Shown here: positions 1 through 6,180 of the stretch, in pieces
How positions within the stretch are numbered: the stretch's first letter is position 1
Layout of the letters: the number at the start of each line of letters is the position of its first letter
DNA from: JBOFFI01 sp051657245
Lineage (GTDB): Bacteria > Pseudomonadota > Alphaproteobacteria > Holosporales > JBOFFI01
Assembly (NCBI GenBank): GCA_051657245.1
Contig: JBOFKI010000107.1
Span: forward strand, 1-6,316
Reading direction: 5' to 3'
DNA: 6,316 bases
Translations under genes and position numbers: made by a program
Notes under the pieces: generated by a model
What the model was told of the DNA's origin: nothing
What the model saw: only the letters and a program-made list of their open reading frames with translations
The model's database searches: none

Positions 1-95
1 TTTTGAGCAAGTGTTTTCAAACTTTCTTGACTATTTTTAATGTTGATACGCACTGCCTCAGTCGTTTTGGCGCATCCGTGTAATATCTGTCCCAT
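1..95 (-). CDS. IS481-family transposase, N-terminal fragment (runs off left edge)
   Basis: Reading leftward from an ATG at 95-93, the first 31 codons begin MGQILHGCAKTTEAV and continue through NSQESLKTLAQ. This matches what I know of the start of IS481-type DDE transposases, which open with MGQ(V/I)LHG.A.TTEAVR followed by NSQESLR.LA, the beginning of an N-terminal helix-turn-helix. The start is fixed by a near-perfect Shine-Dalgarno (AAGGAGG, minus strand, about 100-106) a few bases upstream of the ATG. The catalytic rve domain would lie outside the window, so intactness cannot be judged. The family call comes from memory of the motif, not a search. Confidence 0.82.
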   Translation of the reverse strand, partial: MGQILHGCAKTTEAVRINIKNSQESLKTLAQ

Positions 96-99
96 AAGT

Positions 100-106
100 C
101 CTCCTT
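100..106 (-). promoter_or_regulatory. Ribosome binding site of the IS481-type transposase
   Basis: On the minus strand the leader reads AAGGAGGACTTATG, an almost full anti-16S match with short spacing to the ATG at 95. It decides the start of the transposase fragment. Confidence 0.75.
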
Positions 107-156
107 CGAGGGTAATTTCTTGCATGTTACACCATCACACGCTGGGACTATACACC

Positions 157-244
157 TAAGGCCTCTCCTCAATTAAGCTTGTCAATTTTTCTCAAAAATC
201 TACGAAAACGCTGCTCTTGTCAAATTAATTGAGGAGAGGCCTTA
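157..244. repeat. Palindromic MITE-like element with 20-bp perfect inverted arms
   Basis: The left arm TAAGGCCTCTCCTCAATTAA (157-176) and its exact reverse complement (225-244) enclose a 48-bp AT-rich centre without an open frame. Taking the outermost TA on each side (157-158 and 243-244) as a target duplication leaves an 84-bp element. Inside both arms lies CTTGTCAA (178-185 and 216-223, direct orientation). The arm resembles the IS5-type end at 6181: both have AGGCC, then TCCTCAATT, then a CAATT block about 10 bp further in. This suggests a non-autonomous element of two IS ends joined after loss of the transposase. In RNA the arms could form a long hairpin. The MITE origin is inference; the palindrome is seen directly. 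Confidence 0.7.
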
Positions 245-372
245 TGTATCATCTGGCGTAGCATCTTCATTGTCGGATTTACTTGGATCTACACTGCATC
301 TATGCTTTTACGCATGAAAACGATTGACAATTAAAATATTTTATGTTTCATATAGGCATATTTTTTGCCAAA
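245..372 (+). promoter_or_regulatory. Leader with candidate promoter for the 373-1428 gene
   Basis: No gene is supported between the palindromic element and the next start. The useful signal is a consensus -35 box TTGACA at 324-329. About 18 bp downstream is only a weak -10 candidate (TCATAT, 348-353), in a very AT-rich stretch. If used, transcription would begin near 360, giving a short leader before the ATG at 386. The motif ATTGACAATT around the -35 also occurs in the IS end at 6200-6209, so part of this stretch could be old mobile-element sequence. The -35 is clear; the assignment as a working promoter is tentative. Confidence 0.35.
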
Positions 373-1428
373 ATGAGGTTTTTTTATGAGAAAAAAATTT
401 TTGTATTCACTGGTTTCACTTCCTTTTTTTGCTTACGCAGGTGGCATTACGCTTCAGAGCTCCGTTTTGACAAAGATTTAGAAACCCCTTTTGGTTTAAC
501 GCAAGCATTTTTAGAAGAAAAAATTTCCCCCCTCTCCTTCGGATGGATTGCGTCGAAGCAACCAGGGGAAAACTCAGTTTATACGCCCGAGCAGCTCCAA
601 TTAATGAACCAAGCAGAAGACAAATTAAACACCTTTTTTCGAAAAGATAAAATTTATACATGCGGCGAAGTGATGACGGCGATGTGTAACTTTGTTCCAA
701 CCGTTCAAGCTGCTGAATTAGACCTTTCCTTTGGAATGATACGTAAACTCCGTCACCTGAAAGACACCTTACACGTTGGGGGAAACGCGTGGCAAATGTC
801 CAACGCTCTGGGTGATTTTTTTGCCCCAGAGCTTATCTCGCGGCTTATGAGCGGTATGAGAGAGGGAAAATTAGGCATAACGAAGTCTCCAAAAGAGCTT
901 GAATCTTTGTCAAAATGGCTGTCCATGGGGTACTATGAAATTTCTCAAACTTATGGTAATTTGCTAAGCAACCGCTATAAAACTGTCAATCGAGACAACA
1001 TCCTTGAAATTCAAAAACACCATTTCCCCTCCTTAAACTCCACAATAACCCAAAATCTTGATAGGGTGTCTCTTGGGTTGCAGCTGGATATGGGAGAACT
1101 GGCCCTCAAAAAACTAAAACTCCTGCAAAAGGCCGTGAAAGTTGATCCAAACAACCTGCAGGCGAAATATCGTTTAATAGAAATGCTTTTTCATGATCCA
1201 TACGCAGAAATTTTATTGGGGGCTGGCAAGGTGGCTTTTGTGGATTTAAGGAGGCATGTTTCTAAGTCCACACGAAACGCATTGCAAAATTTTAAAATTT
1301 CTTCAGAGCACAAAGCAGGTGTTAAGAAATTAATCGAAGGCTATGAGCGTGAAACAGGAAGCAGTTATGTAACCCAATCTAAAAAAACGAAAACCCTCGA
1401 GGAAGCTCGTAAAAAACTGAGCTCTTAA
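373..1428 (+). CDS. Exported protein of unknown function, probably frameshifted near its N terminus
   Basis: I do not recognise this protein. The open frame can start at an ATG at 343 or 373 (351 aa from 373), but neither has a convincing ribosome binding site. The first 25 or so residues in this frame read poorly, while a classic signal peptide sits in another frame from ATG 386 (separate entry). The body, from about SELRFDKD (454) onward, is a mostly helical, soluble-looking protein. It has two close cysteines (about residues 97 and 105), a basic C-terminal tail ending EEARKKLSS, and one TPR-like helix pair around residues 240-273 (LLQKAVKVDPNNLQAKYRL). A periplasmic or secreted location is inferred from the signal peptide. 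Its stop overlaps the convergent M48 gene by 4 bp. The gene may be a recent pseudogene, may contain a sequencing error, or may really start in this frame. Confidence 0.6.
   Translation: MRFFYEKKIFVFTGFTSFFCLRRWHYASELRFDKDLETPFGLTQAFLEEKISPLSFGWIASKQPGENSVYTPEQLQLMNQAEDKLNTFFRKDKIYTCGEVMTAMCNFVPTVQAAELDLSFGMIRKLRHLKDTLHVGGNAWQMSNALGDFFAPELISRLMSGMREGKLGITKSPKELESLSKWLSMGYYEISQTYGNLLSNRYKTVNRDNILEIQKHHFPSLNSTITQNLDRVSLGLQLDMGELALKKLKLLQKAVKVDPNNLQAKYRLIEMLFHDPYAEILLGAGKVAFVDLRRHVSKSTRNALQNFKISSEHKAGVKKLIEGYERETGSSYVTQSKKTKTLEEARKKLSS
386..481 (+). pseudogene. Out-of-frame signal-peptide segment, likely true N terminus of the 373-1428 gene
   Basis: From ATG 386 the frame reads MRKKFLYSLVSLPFFAYAGG then ITLQSSVLTKI and a TAG at 479-481. 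This is a textbook Sec signal peptide: an MRKK basic head, a hydrophobic core, and an AYA signal-peptidase I site before GG. A TGAGG at 374-378 lies 7 nt before the ATG as a fair ribosome binding site; the rival ATG at 373 is itself part of that site. A -1 shift (loss of one base, or gain of two) between about 440 and 478 would join the signal peptide to the long downstream frame. Homopolymers of seven occur at 379-385 (T), 391-397 (A) and 424-430 (T), but a shift there would destroy the AYA site, so the lesion is more likely after 440. Confidence 0.6.
1425..1428. other. Shared TTAA double stop of two convergent genes
   Basis: The palindrome TTAA supplies the TAA stop of the rightward gene (1426-1428) and, on the other strand, the TAA stop of the M48 protease gene (1427-1425). 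The genes therefore overlap tail to tail by 4 bp with no room for a terminator between them. Confidence 0.9.
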
Positions 1429-2777
1429 TCCTGCTTGGCTTCTACCAAAATATCTGACGCCCGCTGAAAAGCGGGGGTTCCCTTGGATAGCGTTTGTTGA
1501 GCTCGTTGAGCCTGTTGAACTGCGTAAGTTTTATCTCCTTTCCGAAGGCCCATTTCGGCCAAGGCGAGGGACATCAGGCCCATTTGCTTGGCTTGCCCAT
1601 AGGCAACACTCAATAAACGCCAGATAAAAGGCTCTTCTTTGTCTTCAGGAGGGAGCTTTTCAAGAAGCTGAATGCCTCGCTTTCGAAGCGTCTCTTGTTG
1701 GGATTCAATGAAAATTTGGGCAGCAAGAAGCTGCAGCAATGCCGCCCTCGGTTTTTCCCGCAACGCATGTTCAATTTCCGTAATTGCTTTCGGAATTTGG
1801 CGGCTCTCCAAAAAAATTTGGGCTCGAAGCTCGTGAATATAGGGCTTTGGGTTATGCAAATTCCCCGGCTTGAGCTCTGTCAGCAGCCGTTGGCTCTCTT
1901 CCAAGGCTTCCCCAAAGCGTGAAGTGCGGTAGAGGGCGATGGCCCTTGCATATCGGTCTTCTGAAGCCACAGGGGGTGAGGTTTGCAACACTGCTTCAGG
2001 CCGCATCATATAGGCGGCAATTTTTTTCTTAAGCCACGCAAATTTAACGACCAGTTTGGGGGGCATCGTCGTTTGCTTGGCCAAAGAGAGGCTGTGTTCG
2101 ATGGCCTCAATTCGATCTTTGCTTAAAGGGTGGGTGCGGGTATAAGGATATTGGCGTGCTTCTGATAGGTCATCTTTTTCTTTAAATTTTTCAAAAACAG
2201 CGCGAAAGCCTTCAAGGGGCCATCCGAGTTGCTTTAAAGAACGCAGAGCCGCTTGGTCTGCAGCCGATTCTTGGCCTCGGCTATAACTTAAAAAAGAGCG
2301 CTCTCCCAGATGAAGCCCCGCCATTACCCCCGCCATGGCGGCGTCAGGCCTTCCGGCAAGCCCTCCTACAAGGGCTCCCAAAGCTGCGACGGCAACGCCG
2401 CGTTGTTGAGCACGTTCCAGCACTTCCAAGGTGCGCACCACATGTTGCCCCGCAAGGTGGCCGATCTCGTGGGCCATGATGGCTGCAAGCTCTTCTGGTT
2501 TTTGAGTGAATAAGATCATCCCTGTGTTAAAAAAAATCATGTTCCCCAAAGTTGCGAATGCATTTAGCTCACTGCTTGCGACCACATAGAGGCGGGCTTG
2601 TTTAGGGGGAATTCCGGCGGTTCTTAAAATGGGTTCTGAAAATTCTTTCAGGATTTCTTCAATTTCTGCGTCCCGCAGAAAAGTTCCTTGGGTAAATTCA
2701 AGGGGAAGAGAAAAGCTTGGGGTGCAAAGAAAAAACCAGAAAACTCCTTTAAACATAAGCTTTTTGAAATGCAACAC
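1425..2777 (-). CDS. BepA-like periplasmic M48 zinc metalloprotease with C-terminal TPR repeats
   Basis: This 450-aa protein is a Gram-negative M48 peptidase of the BepA (YfgC) type, which degrades or helps assemble outer-membrane proteins such as LptD in the periplasm. Residues 1 to about 24 form a signal peptide (KKLMFKGVFWFFLCTPSFS). The zinc site is HEIGH at 103-107, with the third ligand probably Glu170 in SRGQESAAD. THPLSKDRIEAI (215-226) carries a histidine placed like the regulatory His of BepA. A glycine/alanine-rich helical stretch (128-157) follows the active site. From about 272 to the end come TPR-like helix pairs (ALYRTSRFGEALEESQRLL, IPKAITEIEHALREKP). The length is slightly below E. 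coli BepA. The GTG start at 2777 is chosen because AAAAGGA lies about 8 nt upstream; an ATG at 2756 lacks such a site. It follows lysS by 15 nt, so the two are probably cotranscribed. Confidence 0.9.
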   Translation of the reverse strand: MLHFKKLMFKGVFWFFLCTPSFSLPLEFTQGTFLRDAEIEEILKEFSEPILRTAGIPPKQARLYVVASSELNAFATLGNMIFFNTGMILFTQKPEELAAIMAHEIGHLAGQHVVRTLEVLERAQQRGVAVAALGALVGGLAGRPDAAMAGVMAGLHLGERSFLSYSRGQESAADQAALRSLKQLGWPLEGFRAVFEKFKEKDDLSEARQYPYTRTHPLSKDRIEAIEHSLSLAKQTTMPPKLVVKFAWLKKKIAAYMMRPEAVLQTSPPVASEDRYARAIALYRTSRFGEALEESQRLLTELKPGNLHNPKPYIHELRAQIFLESRQIPKAITEIEHALREKPRAALLQLLAAQIFIESQQETLRKRGIQLLEKLPPEDKEEPFIWRLLSVAYGQAKQMGLMSLALAEMGLRKGDKTYAVQQAQRAQQTLSKGTPAFQRASDILVEAKQD

Positions 2778-2782
2778 CCTTT

Positions 2783-2790
2783 TTTCCTTT
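2783..2790 (-). promoter_or_regulatory. Ribosome binding site of the M48 protease, in the 15-nt gap after lysS
   Basis: On the minus strand the gap between the lysS stop and the GTG at 2777 is almost pure purine, with AAAAGGA followed by about 8 nt and then GTG. It supports the GTG start and translation of the second gene of a two-gene unit. Confidence 0.55.
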
Positions 2791-2792
2791 TT

Positions 2793-4412
2793 TTATTTTT
2801 TCTCCAAGCGCTCGCAAATTAAGCCGATGGTTTTGCTTATCCCATAAAGGGCAATGAAAGAGCCCATCCGGGGGCCTTCCTCCTGCCCGAGGAGGACTTG
2901 ATAGAGGCTTTGGAACCAAGCTTTTAGATCAGGAAAACCATGGCGTTTTCCAACTTCGAAAACCTCTTGCTGGATGTGAGCAGCCTCAGCCTCTTCGGGC
3001 AGTTTGCTTAAAGTTTCTTGGAGATCTTCCAAAGCAGCCCGTTCCAACGGAGTAGGAGGGCGATAGCGTTTGTGGGGTGCTATGAAATCTTGATAATAGC
3101 GCAGGGCAAACCCTACAAGCTCATCCAAAAAAGGCATCGCTTTGGGGCAAGCCCCTGGTGCATAACGGGTAATATATCCCCACAGCACGGCTTTGTCTTG
3201 GGTGTGACACACGCTGGCCAGGTTCAGTAGCATGGAAAAGCCGACTGGAAGCTTTTCTTGGGGCACGTTGCCTTGGTGGATATGCCATGCGGGGTTTTCC
3301 AGCTGAGCCAAGGGTGGCTGGGTCTCAAATTTTTCACATAAAGAGAGGTAGTCATCCACCTGGCGGGGGATGCTATCAAAATAGAGGCGTTTGGCCCTTC
3401 GGGGGGCTTGATACATAAAATAAGCGAGGCTTTCCCCGGGGGCGTAGGCGAGCCATTCTTCAACGGACAGGCCGTTTCCTTTAGATTTTGAAATTTTTTG
3501 CCCCTGCTGGTCGAGGAACAACTCATAGCTAAAGCCCTCCGGCGGTGTTTCCCCTAATAACTGACAAATTTGGCTGGATAGCTTAACAGAATCAATCAGA
3601 TCCTTCCCAGACATTTCATAGTCCACCCCCAAAGCTGCCCATCGCATGCCCCAGTCTGCTTTCCATTGCAGCTTGCAAGCACCACCTGTAACAGGCACCT
3701 CCACTGGCTTCCCTGTTTCCGGGTCTGTGTAAACGACGGTGCCGTCTTCAACCCGATAGTGGTCAATTTTCACCTGAAGCACCTGACCTGTGCGTGGACA
3801 AAGGGGAAGAAAGGGGCTATAGGTTTCGCGACGTTCAGGCCCCAAGGTGGGGCGTATGAGCACCAAAATAGCCTCGTGCTTTCTCAAAACGTTAAGCAGC
3901 GCGTGATCAAATAAGCCGCTTTGATAGCACGCGGTGGAGCTCATAAATTCGTAGTCAAACCCAAAGGTATCTAAAAACGCTTTCAGCCTTGCGTTGTTGT
4001 GGTGCCCAAAGCTTTCATGGGTTCCAAAGGGGTCTGGAATTTGGGTTAAGGGTTTACCCAAATGCTGCGCCAGCATCTCTTGTTGGGGCACATTGTCGGG
4101 AACTTTCCGAAGGCCATCCATGTCGTCTGAGAAACATACCAACCGTGTCGGTAGATCGCTGAGGTAAGAAAACGCATGGCGGACCATGGAGGTTCGCACA
4201 ACCTCTCCAAAAGTGCCGATGTGGGGAAGGCCCGAAGGCCCATACCCCGTTTCAAAAAGGACACCCCCTTTTTCAGGTGCGCGGGATGCATAGCGCTTGG
4301 CGAGCTTGAGGGCTTCATCAAAAGGCCAGGCTTTCGCCGCTGAGGCCGACTGTTTCCAGACGGCCTCATGTGGATGTGGTTGTTGCAGAACGTTAGAAAA
4401 AGAGCGACTCAC
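2793..4412 (-). CDS. lysS: Class I lysyl-tRNA synthetase
   Basis: This cytoplasmic enzyme attaches lysine to tRNA-Lys using ATP. At 539 aa it has the usual length of the class I (archaeal-type, sometimes called lysK) form, unrelated to the class II LysRS of E. coli. The Rossmann signature is GLPHIGTFGEV, with the HIGH-like motif HIGT at 64-67, and the second ATP motif is KISKSKGN at 306-313. Other family-typical segments are FSDDMDGLRKVPDN (94-107), WGMRWAALGVDYEMSGKD (254-271) and the C-terminal GPRMGSFIALYG (513-524). No key motif is missing and the frame is intact. The GTG start at 4412 is supported by GAGG six bases upstream; no in-frame ATG lies close. It is followed after 15 nt by the M48 protease gene and preceded by a 66-nt gap from the metzincin gene. 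Confidence 0.95.
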   Translation of the reverse strand: MSRSFSNVLQQPHPHEAVWKQSASAAKAWPFDEALKLAKRYASRAPEKGGVLFETGYGPSGLPHIGTFGEVVRTSMVRHAFSYLSDLPTRLVCFSDDMDGLRKVPDNVPQQEMLAQHLGKPLTQIPDPFGTHESFGHHNNARLKAFLDTFGFDYEFMSSTACYQSGLFDHALLNVLRKHEAILVLIRPTLGPERRETYSPFLPLCPRTGQVLQVKIDHYRVEDGTVVYTDPETGKPVEVPVTGGACKLQWKADWGMRWAALGVDYEMSGKDLIDSVKLSSQICQLLGETPPEGFSYELFLDQQGQKISKSKGNGLSVEEWLAYAPGESLAYFMYQAPRRAKRLYFDSIPRQVDDYLSLCEKFETQPPLAQLENPAWHIHQGNVPQEKLPVGFSMLLNLASVCHTQDKAVLWGYITRYAPGACPKAMPFLDELVGFALRYYQDFIAPHKRYRPPTPLERAALEDLQETLSKLPEEAEAAHIQQEVFEVGKRHGFPDLKAWFQSLYQVLLGQEEGPRMGSFIALYGISKTIGLICERLEKK

Positions 4413-4478
4413 CCCAAACCTCGATGGTTAAACACATGCTCAAAGCTATCCAAGGTATAGCAAATTCTCTTGCTTCCA
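4413..4478 (-). promoter_or_regulatory. Short intergenic spacer ahead of lysS
   Basis: These 66 bp separate the metzincin stop from the lysS GTG. On the minus strand they contain the lysS ribosome binding site (CGAGG, about 4419-4423). I see no clear hairpin with a T-run and only weak promoter-like matches, so lysS may be read through from upstream or have its own poor-consensus promoter; the sequence does not decide. Confidence 0.4.
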
Positions 4479-6041
4479 TCAAGGTGAGTGAAAAGCGTTT
4501 TTTAGTCCTTGATTTCTATTTTTGGAAACGGTTGTTTCAACTCCCATATCTTCCAGGGTCCACAAATTCAAATCTGAAATCCTCGGTTGAGATATATCAA
4601 ACTGCATGGGGAATAGAATAACACGCTTGCCTGTTGAAGGATGTATCATATTTAGAGCCCAATGAGCGCCCGCTTGATCCAAAGGTGCCCAGCTTTGTCC
4701 CAGAAATTTCACAACGTTATCCCCCACGAAATAGTTTTTTCCAGTACTCCCATCCCGAACGGTCAGTTGTGCAAACCGAGGATTTCCTGGCGAAGAGAAA
4801 AAATGCCCAAATTCATGGGTGCAGACAGCTGTGCCAGCCTGCAATCCACCATACAAAGGTCCATTATAAAATTGATCTTCATGCATCCAGATGTTTCCTG
4901 CAACTACTTCGTTATTTGCCGTAAAAGTAGAGGGAGAAGCACAGGATCTATCACAATTTTGTGTATCTCCGTGTGAAATTGTTCTAATAGAAGCATGAAT
5001 AAGGTAAGGCTTGTCGTTTCCTCGAAGACCCAAAACATCTTTTTTCCACCACTCGATCTGATCCTTACAAATATCTCGAAGGTTTTCTGGCAACACGACA
5101 GGACGATTACCTGCATGAGGAAACCCGGGTTTCCAATCATATTGATAGCTAATTTGAAACCTTTGGCCGGCCCCCCAAATTTCACCTTGGGTTTTTTCTC
5201 CGGGACATTTTTTTAACCAGCAATCCGAATCTTGAAGCTCTAAATTTTCGGAATATGAGGCTCTTTGTGTATCGTCGGGACATGAAATTTTTTGTGTATA
5301 GAAGCAGTAGGGATCAGAAGCAGTGACAGGTGATTCATGCCACGTGCCATCAAATCTCATCCAACACTGTTGGCCTTCATAGGCGTCCTTGCCTTTACAC
5401 TCAAATTGTTTTCTCATATCTGTCCAACGAATCCCTGAGAATTTGGGCTTCGAAGAAGTTTTAACGCGTTCGGTCGTAAAAAACAGATTTTCCTGGGTTG
5501 ATATACGGTGTGGTGACAGTGTTGAAGTAGGAAAAACCTCAGAAGTGCTGTTATTTGAATGGGAAACGAGATGGTGTGAAAAGAAACCAGCAAGCCCTCC
5601 TAATCCGAGCAAACACAGAACAACTACAAGAACGATTAAGACGTTTTTGTAGGTGAAGCAAGATATCGTTCTCCCGCCTGGTTTTTTAGAAGGATCTGGG
5701 TCTAATTCATCGCTGTCGAAGTGATGGCTGGGTTGAGTTCGTTGTGGCAAAGTATTCATGCGAGTAGTCTGCTCATAAACACCCTGATCACCTGCAGAGA
5801 TTTCATAAGAAGAAGCGTTACCATTATTTGGATCGCGATCCCTTCTAAGGTTTGGGTTCTTTGAAAACGCTATATAATGGGATGCATCCATTACATGTCT
5901 GTGAGCCTTCAGCAAACATTTTGTTTCATGAGAAAGCTCATTTGCTGCCATCTTTAACGCAGCTTGTGAAACCATCGCCTCTAGACTAGAATTAGTCATA
6001 CAGGCAATAATTAAATAATAAATCAATTCTTTTTTTAACAC
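4479..6041 (-). CDS. Type II membrane protein with putative leishmanolysin-like metzincin domain
   Basis: This 520-aa protein probably hydrolyses peptides outside the cytoplasm; I know no named homologue. Residues 1-131 are polar with a short hydrophobic patch at 6-14. A strong transmembrane helix spans about 132-154 (KNVLIVLVVVLCLLGLGG), with basic residues before it, giving N-in/C-out topology. A Ser/Thr-rich linker follows (about 155-200). The outer part has ten cysteines (215, 226, 246, 254, 274, 279, 325, 363, 367, 407), suggesting disulfides. The zinc motif is HEFGH at 409-413. GAHW at 458-461 is placed like the distant third His of M8 peptidases, Met479 (FPM) is a possible Met-turn, and ISDLNLWTLEDMGVE (488-502) resembles the LT..LEDLGY tail of that family. 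The GTG at 6041 has AAAGAGA about 5 nt upstream. The metzincin call is inferred from motif order. Confidence 0.75.
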   Translation of the reverse strand: MLKKELIYYLIIACMTNSSLEAMVSQAALKMAANELSHETKCLLKAHRHVMDASHYIAFSKNPNLRRDRDPNNGNASSYEISAGDQGVYEQTTRMNTLPQRTQPSHHFDSDELDPDPSKKPGGRTISCFTYKNVLIVLVVVLCLLGLGGLAGFFSHHLVSHSNNSTSEVFPTSTLSPHRISTQENLFFTTERVKTSSKPKFSGIRWTDMRKQFECKGKDAYEGQQCWMRFDGTWHESPVTASDPYCFYTQKISCPDDTQRASYSENLELQDSDCWLKKCPGEKTQGEIWGAGQRFQISYQYDWKPGFPHAGNRPVVLPENLRDICKDQIEWWKKDVLGLRGNDKPYLIHASIRTISHGDTQNCDRSCASPSTFTANNEVVAGNIWMHEDQFYNGPLYGGLQAGTAVCTHEFGHFFSSPGNPRFAQLTVRDGSTGKNYFVGDNVVKFLGQSWAPLDQAGAHWALNMIHPSTGKRVILFPMQFDISQPRISDLNLWTLEDMGVETTVSKNRNQGLKNAFHSP

Positions 6042-6180
6042 TTTTATCTCTTTATGTTTTATTTTTTACAAATTCTCAAAAATATTTATCTATTTAAGAT
6101 ATTTTATGCAATAGTCATTTTATTAAAAAATGATTTGTTTATTGTTTTGTAAGAATAAAAATAATTGCGATAATTTGACT
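6042..6180 (-). promoter_or_regulatory. AT-rich spacer with candidate promoter for the metzincin gene
   Basis: This gene-free stretch between the metzincin start and the IS end is strikingly AT-rich. On the minus strand TAAAAT (6106-6101) is a good -10 candidate, about 60 bp before the GTG, but its -35 is poor. A 7-bp inverted repeat, TCATTTT (6115-6121) and AAAATGA (6127-6133), lies just upstream and could be an operator or chance. The ribosome binding site AAAGAGA lies next to the GTG at 6041. Confidence 0.3.

Larger units (their letters stand above)
1..153 (-). mobile_element. IS481-type insertion sequence, one end only
   Basis: The transposase fragment at 1-95 is followed outward by a short leader and then, on the minus strand, a sequence beginning TGTATAGTCCCAGCGTGTGA and running to GTGTAACA (153 down to 124). 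A TGT...ACA terminus just upstream of an IS481 transposase is the expected place and form of the terminal inverted repeat. The outer boundary at about 153 is inferred from the TGT; the partner repeat and target duplication are outside the window or not recognisable. Only 3 bp separate this edge from the palindromic element at 157-244. Confidence 0.65.

Noticed and set aside
157..244. Reading the palindrome as a CRISPR repeat or rRNA/tRNA remnant
   Set aside because: There is a single inverted pair rather than regularly spaced direct repeats, and no conserved RNA sequence or cloverleaf is visible.
416..700. Leftward open frame of 94 codons over the exported-protein gene
   Set aside because: It lies antisense to the better-supported rightward frame, has no recognisable motif or ribosome binding site, and its composition fits a shadow.
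1460..1475. Hairpin CCCGCT-GAAA-AGCGGG just past the end of the rightward gene, as a terminator
   Set aside because: The stem is only 6 bp, has no T-run after it, and lies wholly inside the codons of the M48 gene; codon choice explains it equally well.
3224..3526. 100-codon leftward open frame inside lysS, and similar frames at 4046-4369 and 3666-3914
   Set aside because: lysS is intact with all class I motifs across these positions; these are alternative-frame shadows.
4634..4976. Overlapping rightward open frames opposite the metzincin domain
   Set aside because: They lie antisense to the HEFGH/GAHW coding region, have no ribosome binding site worth noting, and encode nothing recognisable.
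6115..6133. AT-only style inverted repeat as a terminator or operator
   Set aside because: A 7-bp A/T-dominated stem in a very AT-rich spacer is expected by chance, so it is only mentioned within the spacer entry.
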